Program-made: the position numbers and the translations under genes
In this document: positions 44,920 through 59,076 of the stretch, one piece after another
Layout: the number at the start of each line of letters is the position of its first letter
Position numbering within the stretch: position 1 is the first letter of the stretch
The notes under the pieces: model-generated
Seen by the model: only the letters and a program-made list of their open reading frames with translations
Database searches by the model: none
What the model was told of the DNA's origin: nothing
NCBI GenBank assembly: GCA_015501055.1
Contig: JADNYV010000075.1
Span: 62,001 to 126,000, forward strand
Origin: Mucidula mucida
Lineage: Eukaryota > Basidiomycota > Agaricomycetes > Agaricales > Physalacriaceae
Direction of reading: 5' to 3'
Length of the DNA: 64,000 nt

Positions 44920-45236
44920 ACGGCACGAACATCTTAACATTTACTATCCTAATATATACGGTACCAACCATACTTATCATTTAATATCTTTATCAGCATT
45001 TCTTCGGTTCACATTCTACGGACTTGAAGATGTGGATTGACGCCACACTGTAATCCGACTCCATAATGTAAGCGCCTGAAAAGCGTCTCCCAGGATTCAG
45101 TGCGCTTTCACACAACGGAGCAAAAATCAGTTGATATTAGAATACAAGCATTTTCGATACTACAACAAGGAATTTCTTATCTTCTCAAACCGTCCGAAGT
45201 CTATATTAATCTTATCGTAACGTCCCCAGTCTGAGC
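44920..45236. other. Convergent 3' region of GMC and gpd genes
   Basis: AT-rich, no gene. Presumably both 3' untranslated regions and their polyadenylation signals. Confidence 0.55.
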
Positions 45237-46744
<1,508 letters not shown>

Positions 46745-47527
46745 GATGAACGATGAGGACGATGGTTTTTTTCTTTGAGGTGGTGGTGGTGGTTGAGGAG
46801 CAGTCTGCGAGGAAGGCCCTTTTATATGCGCCAATGATAATCGGAGATCGATTTAATTTACGTCATCGATTGCATCTAAAAACCAAGTTCGAAGGCCTAA
46901 GGCTACTGCATCTGCTGGAATGGAAGGCATGTTCTCGGCTCATCGTAGTTCTCGAATACGTTGCCTACGCAGACCTAGATAGCTCTCTATTTCTGCTTCC
47001 TTGTCGGTTCAAAGCCCTCGATAATGGATCCGACAAGTTCAGGAGGTGCTTCAATTGTACGGCTATCCTTCGGACCATGTCGGGTATTCCTTGACACTCA
47101 AGCCAGTTCCTGGTCTGCATCTTTGTCTGTGGGAGGACTGGCTCGGTCACAGCCGCGCTCGGTGGTGCATCATTCGTTCTAGATCGCATCCACCAATCAA
47201 CGGCCTGCGAACTAGCAACACATGTGCTTTACGCGGCACCCAATACACCAACACCGACGTTCACGACAGCATCATCAGGTATCCGTACAATTCGCGCTAC
47301 TCGTCCCAGACAGCCATTCACACATACAATTAGAATTAAATCTACACTACTAACCCACTGGGCAGGGATACCAGATATCTGCCACCTATCACGACAACGC
47401 AGGACATAAGTTCTGGGCGACGTCCCGGCCTACAACACGCGGTGGTGACATCAGCTTTTGGTATCAAAAGGCCCTCTGGACTCACCCTCTTCGTCGCTAT
47501 GAATACAACTTATATCGTCTTTGTTTA
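46745..47527. promoter_or_regulatory. gpd promoter region
   Basis: On the minus strand a TATAAAAG (about 46819-46826) lies about 75 bases before the ATG, with ATTGG (CCAAT on the plus strand, about 46830-46834) just upstream. The leader between TATA and ATG is CA/CT-rich (repeated CCACCA units), as in strongly transcribed fungal genes. The remaining sequence to 47527 shows no gene. Confidence 0.6.
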
Positions 47528-48070
47528 TCATTCAACTTTATGCTTTCTCATCGTCGGCCGCTTCTGGAGCAGCCTCTGGTACCTTATGCAGGCCCTCTTC
47601 CATAAGCCTTGCACATTGGCACGCCCTCCTCCGCCCCAACTCTCGCGCAACCTGAACGTCGTAACCACCGACGCCGTGCCCGCCACAACGAGCATCCCGA
47701 TGCTGAGCATCGCCAGATAATCTCCGGGAGCGAGGTGTCGCAACCGCAGGTACCCCGTCGCAAAGTTTAGAAACGCCGTCACGACAAACGCGGCCACCAT
47801 CCAGTTATTCTTCTCCCCCTCCATGATCTCTGACAGCGCGACTCGCCAGGACAGACTATATGACGATGAACGTTCGCTCAGAAACGTGGACCAGAACACG
47901 TACCCGGCGTTGAGCGCGCCTAGTATCACTGTCAATGTATGTGAGTAATTTCGTTCCAATCAACATTCAACGGAATTAACATACGCCATCTATGCACCAG
48001 AATTCGTCATCATTAACGCGACGGGGGCAACAAAATAAGCTTACCCGCATTCAGAAGTACTGCAGTTCAT
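47528..48070 (-). CDS. Small multi-pass membrane protein, tandem paralogue A
   Basis: Four exons fit exactly: 48045-48070 (26 bases), 47985-47989 (5 bases), 47904-47928 (25 bases), 47528-47855; 128 codons, 127 residues. The short N-terminus MNCSTSECG is followed by GWLILGALNAG; three or four hydrophobic segments follow, including WMVAAFVVTAFLNFATGYL and LAMLSIGMLVVAGTASVV, then a basic tail (LLQKRPTMRKHKVE). It is the most diverged of three adjacent copies, but the first three exons have identical lengths. No known family recognised. All three copies share orientation, so unequal crossing over is the likely origin. Confidence 0.75.
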
Positions 48071-48762
48071 CTTCAACTTGGTGTTGGTATTCGGATGGGA
48101 GATGGTATACGCGATATGTGGAAAAGATGGGGGTATTGGATGTCAGTAGGGCGCCAGGGGCGCATATATGCCCTGGGTGCGCTCCTATCCCGATGCGCGT
48201 GTGATCCGTACTCTTCAGCGGCGGCCCCTGTCAGACGCGCGGATGATTCGCGGGCAGTTAATAATCCCCCTAAAATGCCTCCCTGCTTCAAGCTTTGCGA
48301 TACGAACATTCCTGGGGACTACGACAACCCGTCATGCGCGCACCTTACGTCGCTGATCAGTGGATTCCAAAATAGTCGCTTCTATGCTCTAGGATAATAT
48401 TGGCACAAGTCTCCAAAGCATTCAAGCAGCGCACTCACCTCCTTCAAATATTGATAGGTTTTCATCAGGAGCCGTCAGTTCAAGTCCGCACACAAGATCA
48501 CAAGTAATTTCAGGTTTACACTGACATGAGCCTAGGCGCGTTTGACCGATAAATATCATACTACATGACGACAGCGTCCCAGATTGCAGGCCAAATGGAA
48601 GACGGAGAATGAGGATGCGTATGTGGGCAAATGAGGGTGTAAACGGTCGGGTCACTACTCATCATGGGCCACAGCCTCAGGACGTTGATATCCGCTGTAT
48701 CGATAAAAATAGCACATCATCACCCAATGCAAAGATGTGGGGAGGGGAGTGCTCACCAGGTC
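48071..48762. other. Spacer between paralogues A and B
   Basis: No gene supported. The frame at 48095-48397 on the plus strand lacks features. It holds the promoter of paralogue A. Confidence 0.5.
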
Positions 48763-49327
48763 CTAAACTTTTAACGAGACAATGCTCTCTCGCAAAATGA
48801 AGTTTGTCTCCTTCAAATCCTGATCCAAACATTGTACATTTGGCGTTTTCTCCCCGCGCGCGGACGCTTCCCATCTCGCAATGGCAGCTTCCATTTCTAT
48901 AGCGTGATGCACGCGTATCGCCCCGACGAACGCAGCCGTGCCAGCGAGGAAGAGCACGCATGTACTTGCTGTGGACAGGAAGCTGTCGTCGTGATACCGT
49001 AAGAGAGACGTCGCGAGATTCAAAACGCCGGCTACGCCGAGGATGCTGGCGAGCCAATAGTTCGCTTCATAGTGGGGAATTCTCCAGAGGGCGACCATCC
49101 ATAACAGGCTAGAGTGACATTGAGCGCGTGAGGCACGTAACGAACTGAGATAGAACCGACCTCGCGTTGATGATTCCTACAACGACTGTATGGATAGTCA
49201 GGATTCATGTCAATATTGCTTTAGCATCTTTCACGTACGCCAACTACAAAAGACAAACGTCAAGACGCGCATTGCATCTCACAAAAGCAAGGACTACACA
49301 CCAATATTCAGGATTTTGTATGTGCAT
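48763..49327 (-). CDS. Small multi-pass membrane protein, tandem paralogue B
   Basis: Four exons fit exactly: 49302-49327 (26), 49239-49243 (5), 49161-49185 (25), 48763-49108; 134 codons, 133 residues. The N-terminus MHIQNPEYC is followed by WLVVGIINASLLWMVALWRI, then PHYEANYWLASILGVAGVLN, LATSLLRYHDDSFLSTASTC and VLFLAGTAAFVGAIRVHHAI. Very close to paralogue C (shared LLWMVAL, IPH.EA.YWL, GV.GVLNL, FLAGTAAFV). The C-terminal tail is polar and differs between copies. Function unknown. Confidence 0.8.
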
Positions 49328-49807
49328 GGTTATGGAGAGCCCAGCAGGCGAGGCGCATCGACAAGAAAGTGGCGAGTGGAAGTCAAAAGGCAAGGTTCCA
49401 CTGGCAAGCTAACATCCGCTCGACTCATGCTGTTTATATCCGATCAAGAGTAATTATTCCTGGACGAACCAAAATAGCTCAAACCTCCCGGCCTCAAATC
49501 GCCATCACCCCATCTATTTTTAGAGCTTTTTTTAATTTCCTCCAATACGCGTCAAGCAATTTGAGCATTCGACAGTCGACTTCGTTACTGAACATACAAG
49601 TACAATCGTAAAGACATGATTGGGTTGGAAGGTTCTTCTTGACAGTGACAGTAGACATCTCTATAGAGAACACGCAACAACGCTCTATCTGCACGTCAAA
49701 GAAAGCCTTCGCGAAGGCCGCAAAAGCCCAAAATTAGGAACCTATGCCACGCAGAAAGAGAGACCGCAGCGACTCACGGAAGCATTAAAATTACAATATG
49801 CCATGGA
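49328..49807. other. Spacer between paralogues B and C
   Basis: No gene supported. Contains the promoter of paralogue B and the 3' region of C. Confidence 0.5.
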
Positions 49808-50320
49808 TCAGGCCTTCGCCAGGATAATCATCTCCGAGTCGACTTCCGCCACGGATGAGCCTCGTTTTTCTTCCCATTGCTCGAGAACGCGTCTTAACTG
49901 AAGGGCTTGGTGAACCCTTGAGGCTGCGACGAACGCAGCGGTTCCGGCCAGGAAGAGCATGGCAGTGCTAAACTTGGCGACAAAACTGTGGCCGTGATAT
50001 TGAAGAAACGCCATGCCGAGGTTGAGAACTCCAGATACCCCAAGAAGGCAGACGAGCCAATAGCTCGCTTCTTGGTGGGGAATTTTGGAGAGTGCGACCA
50101 TCCACAATAAACTTGACATGGTATAAGTGCTTTTCGGGAGACCGTTTAATGCGAATGCGTACCAGCAGTTGACAACGCCAACAGCAACTGACCAGTGGGT
50201 CAGAAACAACCTGTCTTTAAGCAATGAGTTAACGTACGCCACCTATACAAGCAACTGTCAGTCAAATTTTCAAGCGAATTAGGGGGCTACGCACCAATAT
50301 TCAGGACTCTCGACGTGCAT
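49808..50320 (-). CDS. Small multi-pass membrane protein, tandem paralogue C
   Basis: Four exons fit exactly: 50295-50320 (26), 50238-50242 (5), 50163-50187 (25), 49808-50111; 120 codons, 119 residues. The N-terminus MHVESPEYW is followed by WLAVGVVNCLLWMVALSKIP, then HQEASYWLVCLLGVSGVLNL, MAFLQYHGHSFVAKFSTAML and FLAGTAAFVAASRVHQALQL. The 5-base exon (GTGGC) completes two Trp codons. Unspliced reading from 50242 gives a longer but false frame. Function unknown; hydrophobic helices suggest an endomembrane protein. Confidence 0.8.
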
Positions 50321-51343
50321 TCTCGCTGATAGTTTGTTTCCTCAATATCGTAAACAAATCTGTAATTTGAGATAACCGACCGGGGCGTCACCCAGGCGGA
50401 GTTCAGCCAACAAGGTCATTGAAAGGTAGCTCGTATTTAAGACAGATCGGCTTTTGAATCTTCTCCACAAGTCGTGGCCAACGTTTCGCCCAGGTCGTGG
50501 ATAGCACGTTCCTTCCGACTCGTAAGACGTCTTACCCCGTTGTGCGACCGTTATCTATGAAAGATAGAAGAGTGCAATAGAGGCCATTAAAACTGACATC
50601 ATTGTACATAGGATACGCGCAGCCCAGGCTTCGAGCGGATGGCAATTGAATGCACTTGACAATTCCCGAAGGGTACTCCGTAAGGATTCGATGCTGTACC
50701 GATGAGGTCCAGCGCGTACTACTCAGCCGCCGGCGCCGCACGAACGTGTTTCGGTAGAGCGGAATTGATATGTTTTGATGGACTGCTGGATATGTCGAGG
50801 AGAGACTAACTAAACATCGGCGGGAGAAACGTGGGGTGGTGCCAAGACCACTGCCAAACTGGAGGAGTGAGGAAAGAAGGGCTGGAGAGGCGGAAATAAC
50901 CTTGGCTTTGAGATTGGAGAGCTGGGCGATGGTACCCTCGAAAGTGAAAGACGCGTCCACTGTCCTCGTTCAATATTTTGGAGGCGAGCGAAGAGAGGCA
51001 TTGACTTCGAGCTTCTCCAGTCCACTGTCCGTCAACCTTGGTGACTTCCGTCGTAGAGCCGGAAGTCGCCTGTGTATTGCCAAAAGGCCCTATGAAGCAG
51101 ATACTGAGGATCTCGAATTTTTGAGCATCTTAAATCGTCCAGGTGATCATCGTGGAGAACAAGGGGAAAACGCGCGGCACGTGCACACTTGTTTTGCCAA
51201 ATAACGTCACGCACGCCCACTAGTCTTTCCAAATTCCTGACGTCCAGAGTAGGCCTGTAAGTATGCAAATAAATCACTATGGAATCGTGATTGTGATGTG
51301 ATTAAATTGCGCCACATATAATGGTACTTGCGACGGATATATA
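50321..51343. other. Intergenic with coding-like minus-strand scraps
   Basis: No complete gene. On the minus strand AFWQYTGDFRLYDG, EVTKVDGQWTGEARSQ, LSSLASKILNEDSG and DASFTFEGTIAQLSNLKAKV occur in order over 50880-51100 in different phases. They look like parts of one interrupted gene that I cannot splice or name. Confidence 0.4.
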
Positions 51344-52966
51344 CTACACCCAATTCTCGCGATCCAGCCACGGACCTTGCCATAGAAGCCACGCACTACG
51401 AGTCGGCTTGAGTATTCTTAGGCCACCCTTTTCCAAATCGTTCAGACAAAGATCTCTCAGCTCCGCCATGTACGTCTTGTTATCGCTATCGAACCGAAAT
51501 TCCTTCAACAATGGCGCTTTCCACACCTTGGCCCACTCTGTATTCCTCCGTGAGTTCACCATGCCGAATATCGCATCCCTCGCTTGGGGGGTCAGAACGA
51601 CAGTCTCTGATTCCGGTAGCGAGAGATCCAACGCCTCCAAGTTGGGAACTAACCCAACCGACGTCTCGCTGCGCGTGAAACGGGTGAACATCTCGACGAC
51701 GAGTTCCTGCGCATCAATGGGGTGTATAGACAATCCCACACTTTTGATGGTAGATGCCAACGAGGGAAACACGTCCGTGAGTAGGCGCTTGTCTGTGGTG
51801 ATGCTGAGGTCATAGATATGGAGGTTTCGGAGCTTGCACTTTGAGCGATGCAGAAACGCCATGAGATAATCTGTATGTGCAGCGGCTATGGGCGAGTCCA
51901 GCATCGGCGTGAGATCCTCGTCGTCTATCGTCAGCTCTAAAAGTTGTGGCATGTCGAGGTTTTCTAGCGACACCGCCGGAGTGCGCAAGTTCTGGATATT
52001 CTGATGCGTGATGGGCGGTAAGGAAAGATGGATGGGGTCGAGGTCAATCATGTTGAGCTCGACGAGCTGGTCACGCTCGAGGATAGATTCTAGACCGTCC
52101 GAGTGAAAGTGGATAGCGGAATAATGAGTGACATTGGGATGCATCGAGATTCCGCTCCCTGGACAGACGAGTAGACAGACGCGTCTCAGAAACGGCGAAT
52201 CCAAGAACCATGTGCGATGTGTATTTTTGGGCCCGTGGCCTAACAGAACTACAAGGGTAGCCTGCATTGGATCCAATTGAAGATTACTCTCTGAAAGCGG
52301 AGAAACATCGCATTCCAGAGAGACTTCTTCTAGCAGCGGAAGAGCGCCGCGTCCTATCTCTGAGAATATGGTTTCCACCCGTATCTTGGGCATCCGCATA
52401 TCCAGAAATCGCCATCTCCTCGAATGCTTTGATATTAAGCGCCGGATGCTTAGATCATATGTCGTATCCGAGCCTGATAGCAAAACCGCAACATTAAGAG
52501 GCAGTGACCCGGAAAGATGTAGATGTCGCTCCAACGTGGACACTGCATGCTTCCCGAATGGCGGTTGGATGACCACAGTAGACCACATCGAGGGGCATGT
52601 TAAGACGATGTGTCTCCAGAAGGAGCATGCATGTGACAGCACCCAGCGTATTCCGCGGGCATCGCAGCTTGTGTGTGTCGCATCCTCGTTCGGATCTGGC
52701 ATGCAAAATAGAAATATCTCCAATAGGACATCGGGAGGAAGACGCCCGATTGGCGCCAAAGCAGCCTTGTGCATCTCGAGTTGCCTTTGAATGGTATGTC
52801 GAGAGTCATTGTCGACGGTAGTGGCAGCAGCAGACAAGGCAAGATTGTCTAGGTCATGTAGTTGACTTTTTAGATCCGTAATATTGGATGATATCCAGGG
52901 GACGTCAGAACTGAGTAGAGGACGTGTATGGCGAAGAATGCTGGTGACTGTATCCAGAGAAGTCAT
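51344..52966 (-). CDS. F-box domain protein
   Basis: Single-exon frame of 540 residues starting MTSLDTVTSILRHTRPLLSS. After a coiled-coil-like segment (HTIQRQLEMHKAALAPIGRL) comes the F-box core LPPDVLLEIFLFCMPDP, then WVLSHACSFWRHIVLTCPSM, which completes the motif. The remainder has Leu-rich strands (NLEALDLSLPESETVVLTPQ) of the type found in mushroom F-box proteins, and likely binds a substrate for SCF ubiquitin ligase. Intact, no introns needed. The family is highly expanded in Agaricomycetes. Confidence 0.88.
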   Translation of the reverse strand: MTSLDTVTSILRHTRPLLSSDVPWISSNITDLKSQLHDLDNLALSAAATTVDNDSRHTIQRQLEMHKAALAPIGRLPPDVLLEIFLFCMPDPNEDATHTSCDARGIRWVLSHACSFWRHIVLTCPSMWSTVVIQPPFGKHAVSTLERHLHLSGSLPLNVAVLLSGSDTTYDLSIRRLISKHSRRWRFLDMRMPKIRVETIFSEIGRGALPLLEEVSLECDVSPLSESNLQLDPMQATLVVLLGHGPKNTHRTWFLDSPFLRRVCLLVCPGSGISMHPNVTHYSAIHFHSDGLESILERDQLVELNMIDLDPIHLSLPPITHQNIQNLRTPAVSLENLDMPQLLELTIDDEDLTPMLDSPIAAAHTDYLMAFLHRSKCKLRNLHIYDLSITTDKRLLTDVFPSLASTIKSVGLSIHPIDAQELVVEMFTRFTRSETSVGLVPNLEALDLSLPESETVVLTPQARDAIFGMVNSRRNTEWAKVWKAPLLKEFRFDSDNKTYMAELRDLCLNDLEKGGLRILKPTRSAWLLWQGPWLDRENWV

Positions 52967-54138
52967 CCTATAAAATACGCCTCAAAAATGGGTCTTTACA
53001 GCAACAAGAGATTGATTATACCTAGTAATTGCAATGAGATGAGGTCGCCGCGAATTCTTTGTTAATGAGGATCACTACAATGTATCAGATTTATGAATAT
53101 CTCAAGACAGTTCATATACAGACCTATACGAGCAGAATCGAAATGGTCGTCGAGTTTAGACGCGTGCGTGACGGTATGTGTCACTTTCTTCAAACACAAG
53201 CGTCCACGTGCTCTCCTGGCTGGCCTTCCCCCACTTCCACCGCGTTCCCCCACTTCCACGATGAAATCCAAGAAATTACAGTTACTATACGCGATAATTC
53301 TGCCTAGACCGTCTTTTGAGATACCACCATCGTATACGGACCCGATATACAGGATCGACGATGCTGGAGCAGGAAGGGACAGCGTGGCGTCGTGGAACTC
53401 GGTCGCGTCCCTTCGGTCGACGAGCACGCCCGTGCGGCAGAGGACGGTAGAGGTGCGTTGCCTTGTAGGGCGAGAATAATATCGCTAATGCTGGACAGGT
53501 CGATGAGTTTGGTGTCGTATGTTGTGTTCTGCTCATCGTTGCATGATTTGAGCGTTATTTAGATATCGCCTTTACCAAGGAGACACAGATCGGACTCTGT
53601 GAGTGATCAAAACCAAAACTAAGCTGCTATTGACCAGAACTAGACCGCGTCTGAGGTATGTAACAACAGTTCGCCGCCTACAAGGATCTTGACGATTTTA
53701 GACTTCGTATGGTGAAGAGATCAACCGGCAAAATAACGTATATCATCCCTTACTTTCTTGGCTAAATCTGAAGCCATCCCGTAGTCCTTCAACTTGAGCA
53801 GACCCACTTCCTCGGTCAGTCTCTTGTCCCGCATCTTTCATCGGTCTCACAAACAATTTTCCAGATCTGCCTCCGCCGCAAGTTCAGCTCTAAGGAGCTA
53901 CTACCATCCCCTAGCAAACGACGAGAAATTCTATCCCTACCTCAAATCGGACGACCCAAATCTGTAGAGGGGAACAAAGCTTCCGCGAAAACTATGGTCT
54001 GCCATTGACAATATCAAATTCTCCAAAGAAGCAACTAATCGTGTTTCCCAGCCCTCTCGCCACCGCTCCCAGTCGCTCTCTAGATCTGTCTCTTGCTCTT
54101 TCGAAATCGACTTGTCTCCCATCATCGAAGATGCCAAG
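52967..54138. other. Intergenic, nothing firmly supported
   Basis: Frames on both strands at 53059-53540 overlap and share no domain signal. Upstream exons of the next hypothetical gene may lie at 53600-54138, but I cannot define them. Confidence 0.4.
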
Positions 54139-54612
54139 ATGTTCCCTGACTGGAAGGTTCTATATCCGCAAGACGATCTCCCTCAACAAGTCAACGGAGT
54201 CGCTTCTAGTACAAACGCTACCTGTCCAAGCCGTAGCTCTCGTGAAACTACCTCTCGAATTCCATCTGTTGTTCTGACCTTCCCGACACCTGAGTTAGGC
54301 ACTGTGGAGTGGACTCCTGGGGCAGAAGAAGGCGCGGCCATGCACGAAACGATTGTCCCGCAGTTTTCACTTCCCTCTGACGAAACAGCATGCTTACACG
54401 AGTCCGAGACTGGTCCTGTTCGAGTGAAGGAGAGGAAGCCTTGTCGAAGGTGTACGCGATCTGGAAGCCCGTGTGCATGTGAGGCGAGTCTTGAAATGGA
54501 AGATTCGGTCGTGCACGAGCAGGCGATGAAAACAACTGGTTCGAAAAGGTTCTGGACAACTGTTCGAGTACGACTTTCGAGGAGCAGGAGGCGGCTGGCG
54601 AGCATGTTCTGA
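54139..54612 (+). CDS. Hypothetical protein with a CxxC..C motif
   Basis: The ATG at 54139 gives 157 residues (MFPDWKVLYPQDDLPQQVNG to the stop at 54612); the frame is also open upstream to 54112. It is Ser/Thr/Pro-rich, then basic near the end with KERKPCRRCTRSGSPCAC, which resembles half of a Zn2Cys6 cluster (CxxCxxxxxxC) but lacks the second half. The C-terminus is very basic (RVRLSRSRRRLASM). It may be the last exon of a longer gene. No family recognised. Confidence 0.35.
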   Translation: MFPDWKVLYPQDDLPQQVNGVASSTNATCPSRSSRETTSRIPSVVLTFPTPELGTVEWTPGAEEGAAMHETIVPQFSLPSDETACLHESETGPVRVKERKPCRRCTRSGSPCACEASLEMEDSVVHEQAMKTTGSKRFWTTVRVRLSRSRRRLASMF

Positions 54613-54886
54613 ATTACCACTTGTATACATGGCTATTGTAGCGAAGCCCCAACGCGATACCTTTCTTTGAATGTGCCCCCGATTTACATGCATGCATAAT
54701 TGTAAATCTGTCGGATAACGATGCACCAGGAGTGTGATGCGAACACAATTGTCCCCATCAAGGAGGTAAGAAAGTAAAATAGGACTCGAGGCACTGGATC
54801 CGGATAAGACTTGCATCAAGAAATGTTAGTTGTCTACAGAACAGATTCAATACAATACAATACCATACAAGTGCTCTACATTTCAA

Positions 54887-56927
<2,041 letters not shown>

Positions 56928-57710
56928 GAGAAATCTACGAATTGGCGAGACAAAGGAAGATGGGCCTGGGATATCAGATCTTATATATAAGACGTCTCGC
57001 AAAGCTTGCTCCCAGTAGGGTTCAAGTCATGCGCAAAGCAATCATGCCGTAGAATGATGCACTTTTTCATCAGAGTCCTTTCTGATTCAGGCCGCCCACA
57101 TGTGGTGTGTGCCGGGATCCCACACTGAAATTCAAAGACAGCCTTAGATCCTGCCTCCACGCATCAACATGCACCAGTGGGATTGTACGAGTTCATCACA
57201 TCAGACACATGTATTTGGTCTTGGAGGAGGCATGCCGAGATGGTGATGGTTTAACAGCGGTACGCCGTGTCGCAAACGAGATCTAGGCGTCCAAGTTACG
57301 AGCAGCGGAAGGTCTTATTGGGACTCAGAGTAAGAATCGAAAGCTTCTTGAAGGTCATGGTGGTGAAGAAGGAAGCCCCCGCTTTCGGCATATTAATCAA
57401 CATTTTTGACGACCCTGAACCTGAACACAAACTCTTCGCCAACTTCGACGAGAGGAGATTGACACGCTGTTCCGATCTCGTTCTGTTCGAAATCAAAGAT
57501 GTCTGATAAACAACTGATAGAAAAGCTGCACTTGATATTGACTCAAGTGGATCAGAATCATCGTGCTCTGCTGCTTCATTGATATCGGAATCCCAGTCCC
57601 ATTCTTGGTCGAGCAGATGACCGCCGGGAAACCGATGGGATTAAAGACGTTATCTGGACCTGTTCCCACAAATATCCGCTCTCCCAGGAGTCACACCTTT
57701 TACAGTGACT
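56928..57710. promoter_or_regulatory. Divergent promoter between halogenase and dioxygenase
   Basis: Includes TATATATAA at 56982-56990, 54 bases before the halogenase ATG. A weak plus-strand frame at about 57354-57506 has no support. The two genes face away from each other over 783 bases, so they may share control elements. Confidence 0.55.
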
Positions 57711-59005
57711 ATGGCCGACCAAACACTTCCCCCCTTCCCCGACGATGTCCCTACTGTTAGTCTAACCGTCGTCGACTACGGTCTTCTAAAGAGCGGCGAT
57801 AAGAACGAGATCAACACTTTATGGGATGCCGCCACCAAGCAAGGTTTCTGGTAGTAAGTCCTGGTCTGTCTCCAGTGCCATGAATGATATTTACGGTATC
57901 ATCGATAGCATGAAGAACCACGGCGCAGAACATGTCATCGAGCCCATGTTCGAGCTCGGTAGAGAAACAATGCGTCTTCCCTACGATGACAAGATGAAAT
58001 TCTGGCAAGGAAATTCGGGTGGTTCCTTCGGGTTCGTATTGAGCTTACTCGTCATACAAAAGCTCAAGCTTTTACGCGTAGGTACAAAGCCCTCGGCGCT
58101 ACGACCGTGACTTGAAGGGCTCGAAAGACAACTGCGAGATGATCAACATATCAAAGGACGACACCCTCAGCTATCCCGACGTCGCGCATGTGCGTACCCC
58201 GAGCCTGTCAATGCACATATGGAAAGTGCAGTCAAGCCATTCGTTACTGCTTGCATGGAAGCCAACAACACCATTCTCGGCATTTTCAACGACAAGCTTG
58301 GGCTCCCTTCCGGCACGCTCGAACGCTTCCATTCTTCTGAAGAACACAGCGTTTCCGAGGCCCGACTTATCAAAGTACCGCCATCGAAAGACACCGAGAG
58401 CATAGCAGTGGGCAGTCATACCGACTTTGGTTCCTTGGTAGGCTTGTAACCCTGTCAGGAGTCCCACTGATTCTGACACTTTCCAGTCATTCCTGGCAAA
58501 TAAGCTGGGCGGGCTACAAGTCTTGCTACCCGGCGAAGAACACTGGAAATACGTGAAGGCACGTTCCTCATGGCATGTTTCTGCCCCAGCTGACTGTCTT
58601 CTAGCCTTTACCGGGACACGTTATCTGTAACGTGGGTGATGCGCTGAACCTCCTTAGCGGCGGAATTCTCCAATCAAGTACACACCGGGTACTTCCACCT
58701 CCAAAGGAACAGTCGAAGTACGAACGATGGTCTTTGGTGTTCTTCACTCGCCCAGGGAATTCAGTGTCTCTCAAGGCCCTCTCTGATCACAGTTCCATCA
58801 TCGCCGCCAGTCCTGGTAGAGACCTCGATAGCGGGGCTACAGCATTAGATTGGTTCATGAGGCGGCAGTCAAAATGGAGAGTGAGCAACCAGAAGGTGAG
58901 ATTGCCTAATGCTCCATTGGGCGCCAGACTTACCTCTTCTGTTCGTAGACCGTCGATGACTATCTTGCGAGTCGGGGCACCGAGCATACCAAGATTGCGG
59001 TCTGA
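57711..59005 (+). CDS. 2-oxoglutarate/Fe(II) oxygenase, isopenicillin-N-synthase-like
   Basis: Non-haem iron enzyme. The start at 57711 gives MADQTLPPFPDDVPTVSLTV; introns then join FWY to MKNHGAEHVIEPMFELGRET and FG to YKALGATT. The iron-binding triad is SHTDFGS (His, Asp) and STHRVLPP (His), and the 2OG-binding Arg lies in YERWSLVFFTRPG. The final exon reads RTVDDYLASRGTEHTKIAV with the stop at 59003-59005. Two one-base slips occur, at about 58109 (GTGACTTG for GTGGACTTG) and about 58190. It is divergent from the halogenase, so a tailoring step in the same pathway is plausible. Confidence 0.85.
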
Positions 59006-59076
59006 TTGATCTTCGAACGCACCTAAACAGTAGCAGAGCAGTGCATACAAATGTAGAAAGTACAATGAGATCAATG

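Noticed and set aside
49808..50242. 144-codon frame starting at 50242 as the true start of paralogue C
   Set aside because: It reads through introns 2 and 3; the spliced four-exon model is shared by all three paralogues and fits exactly.
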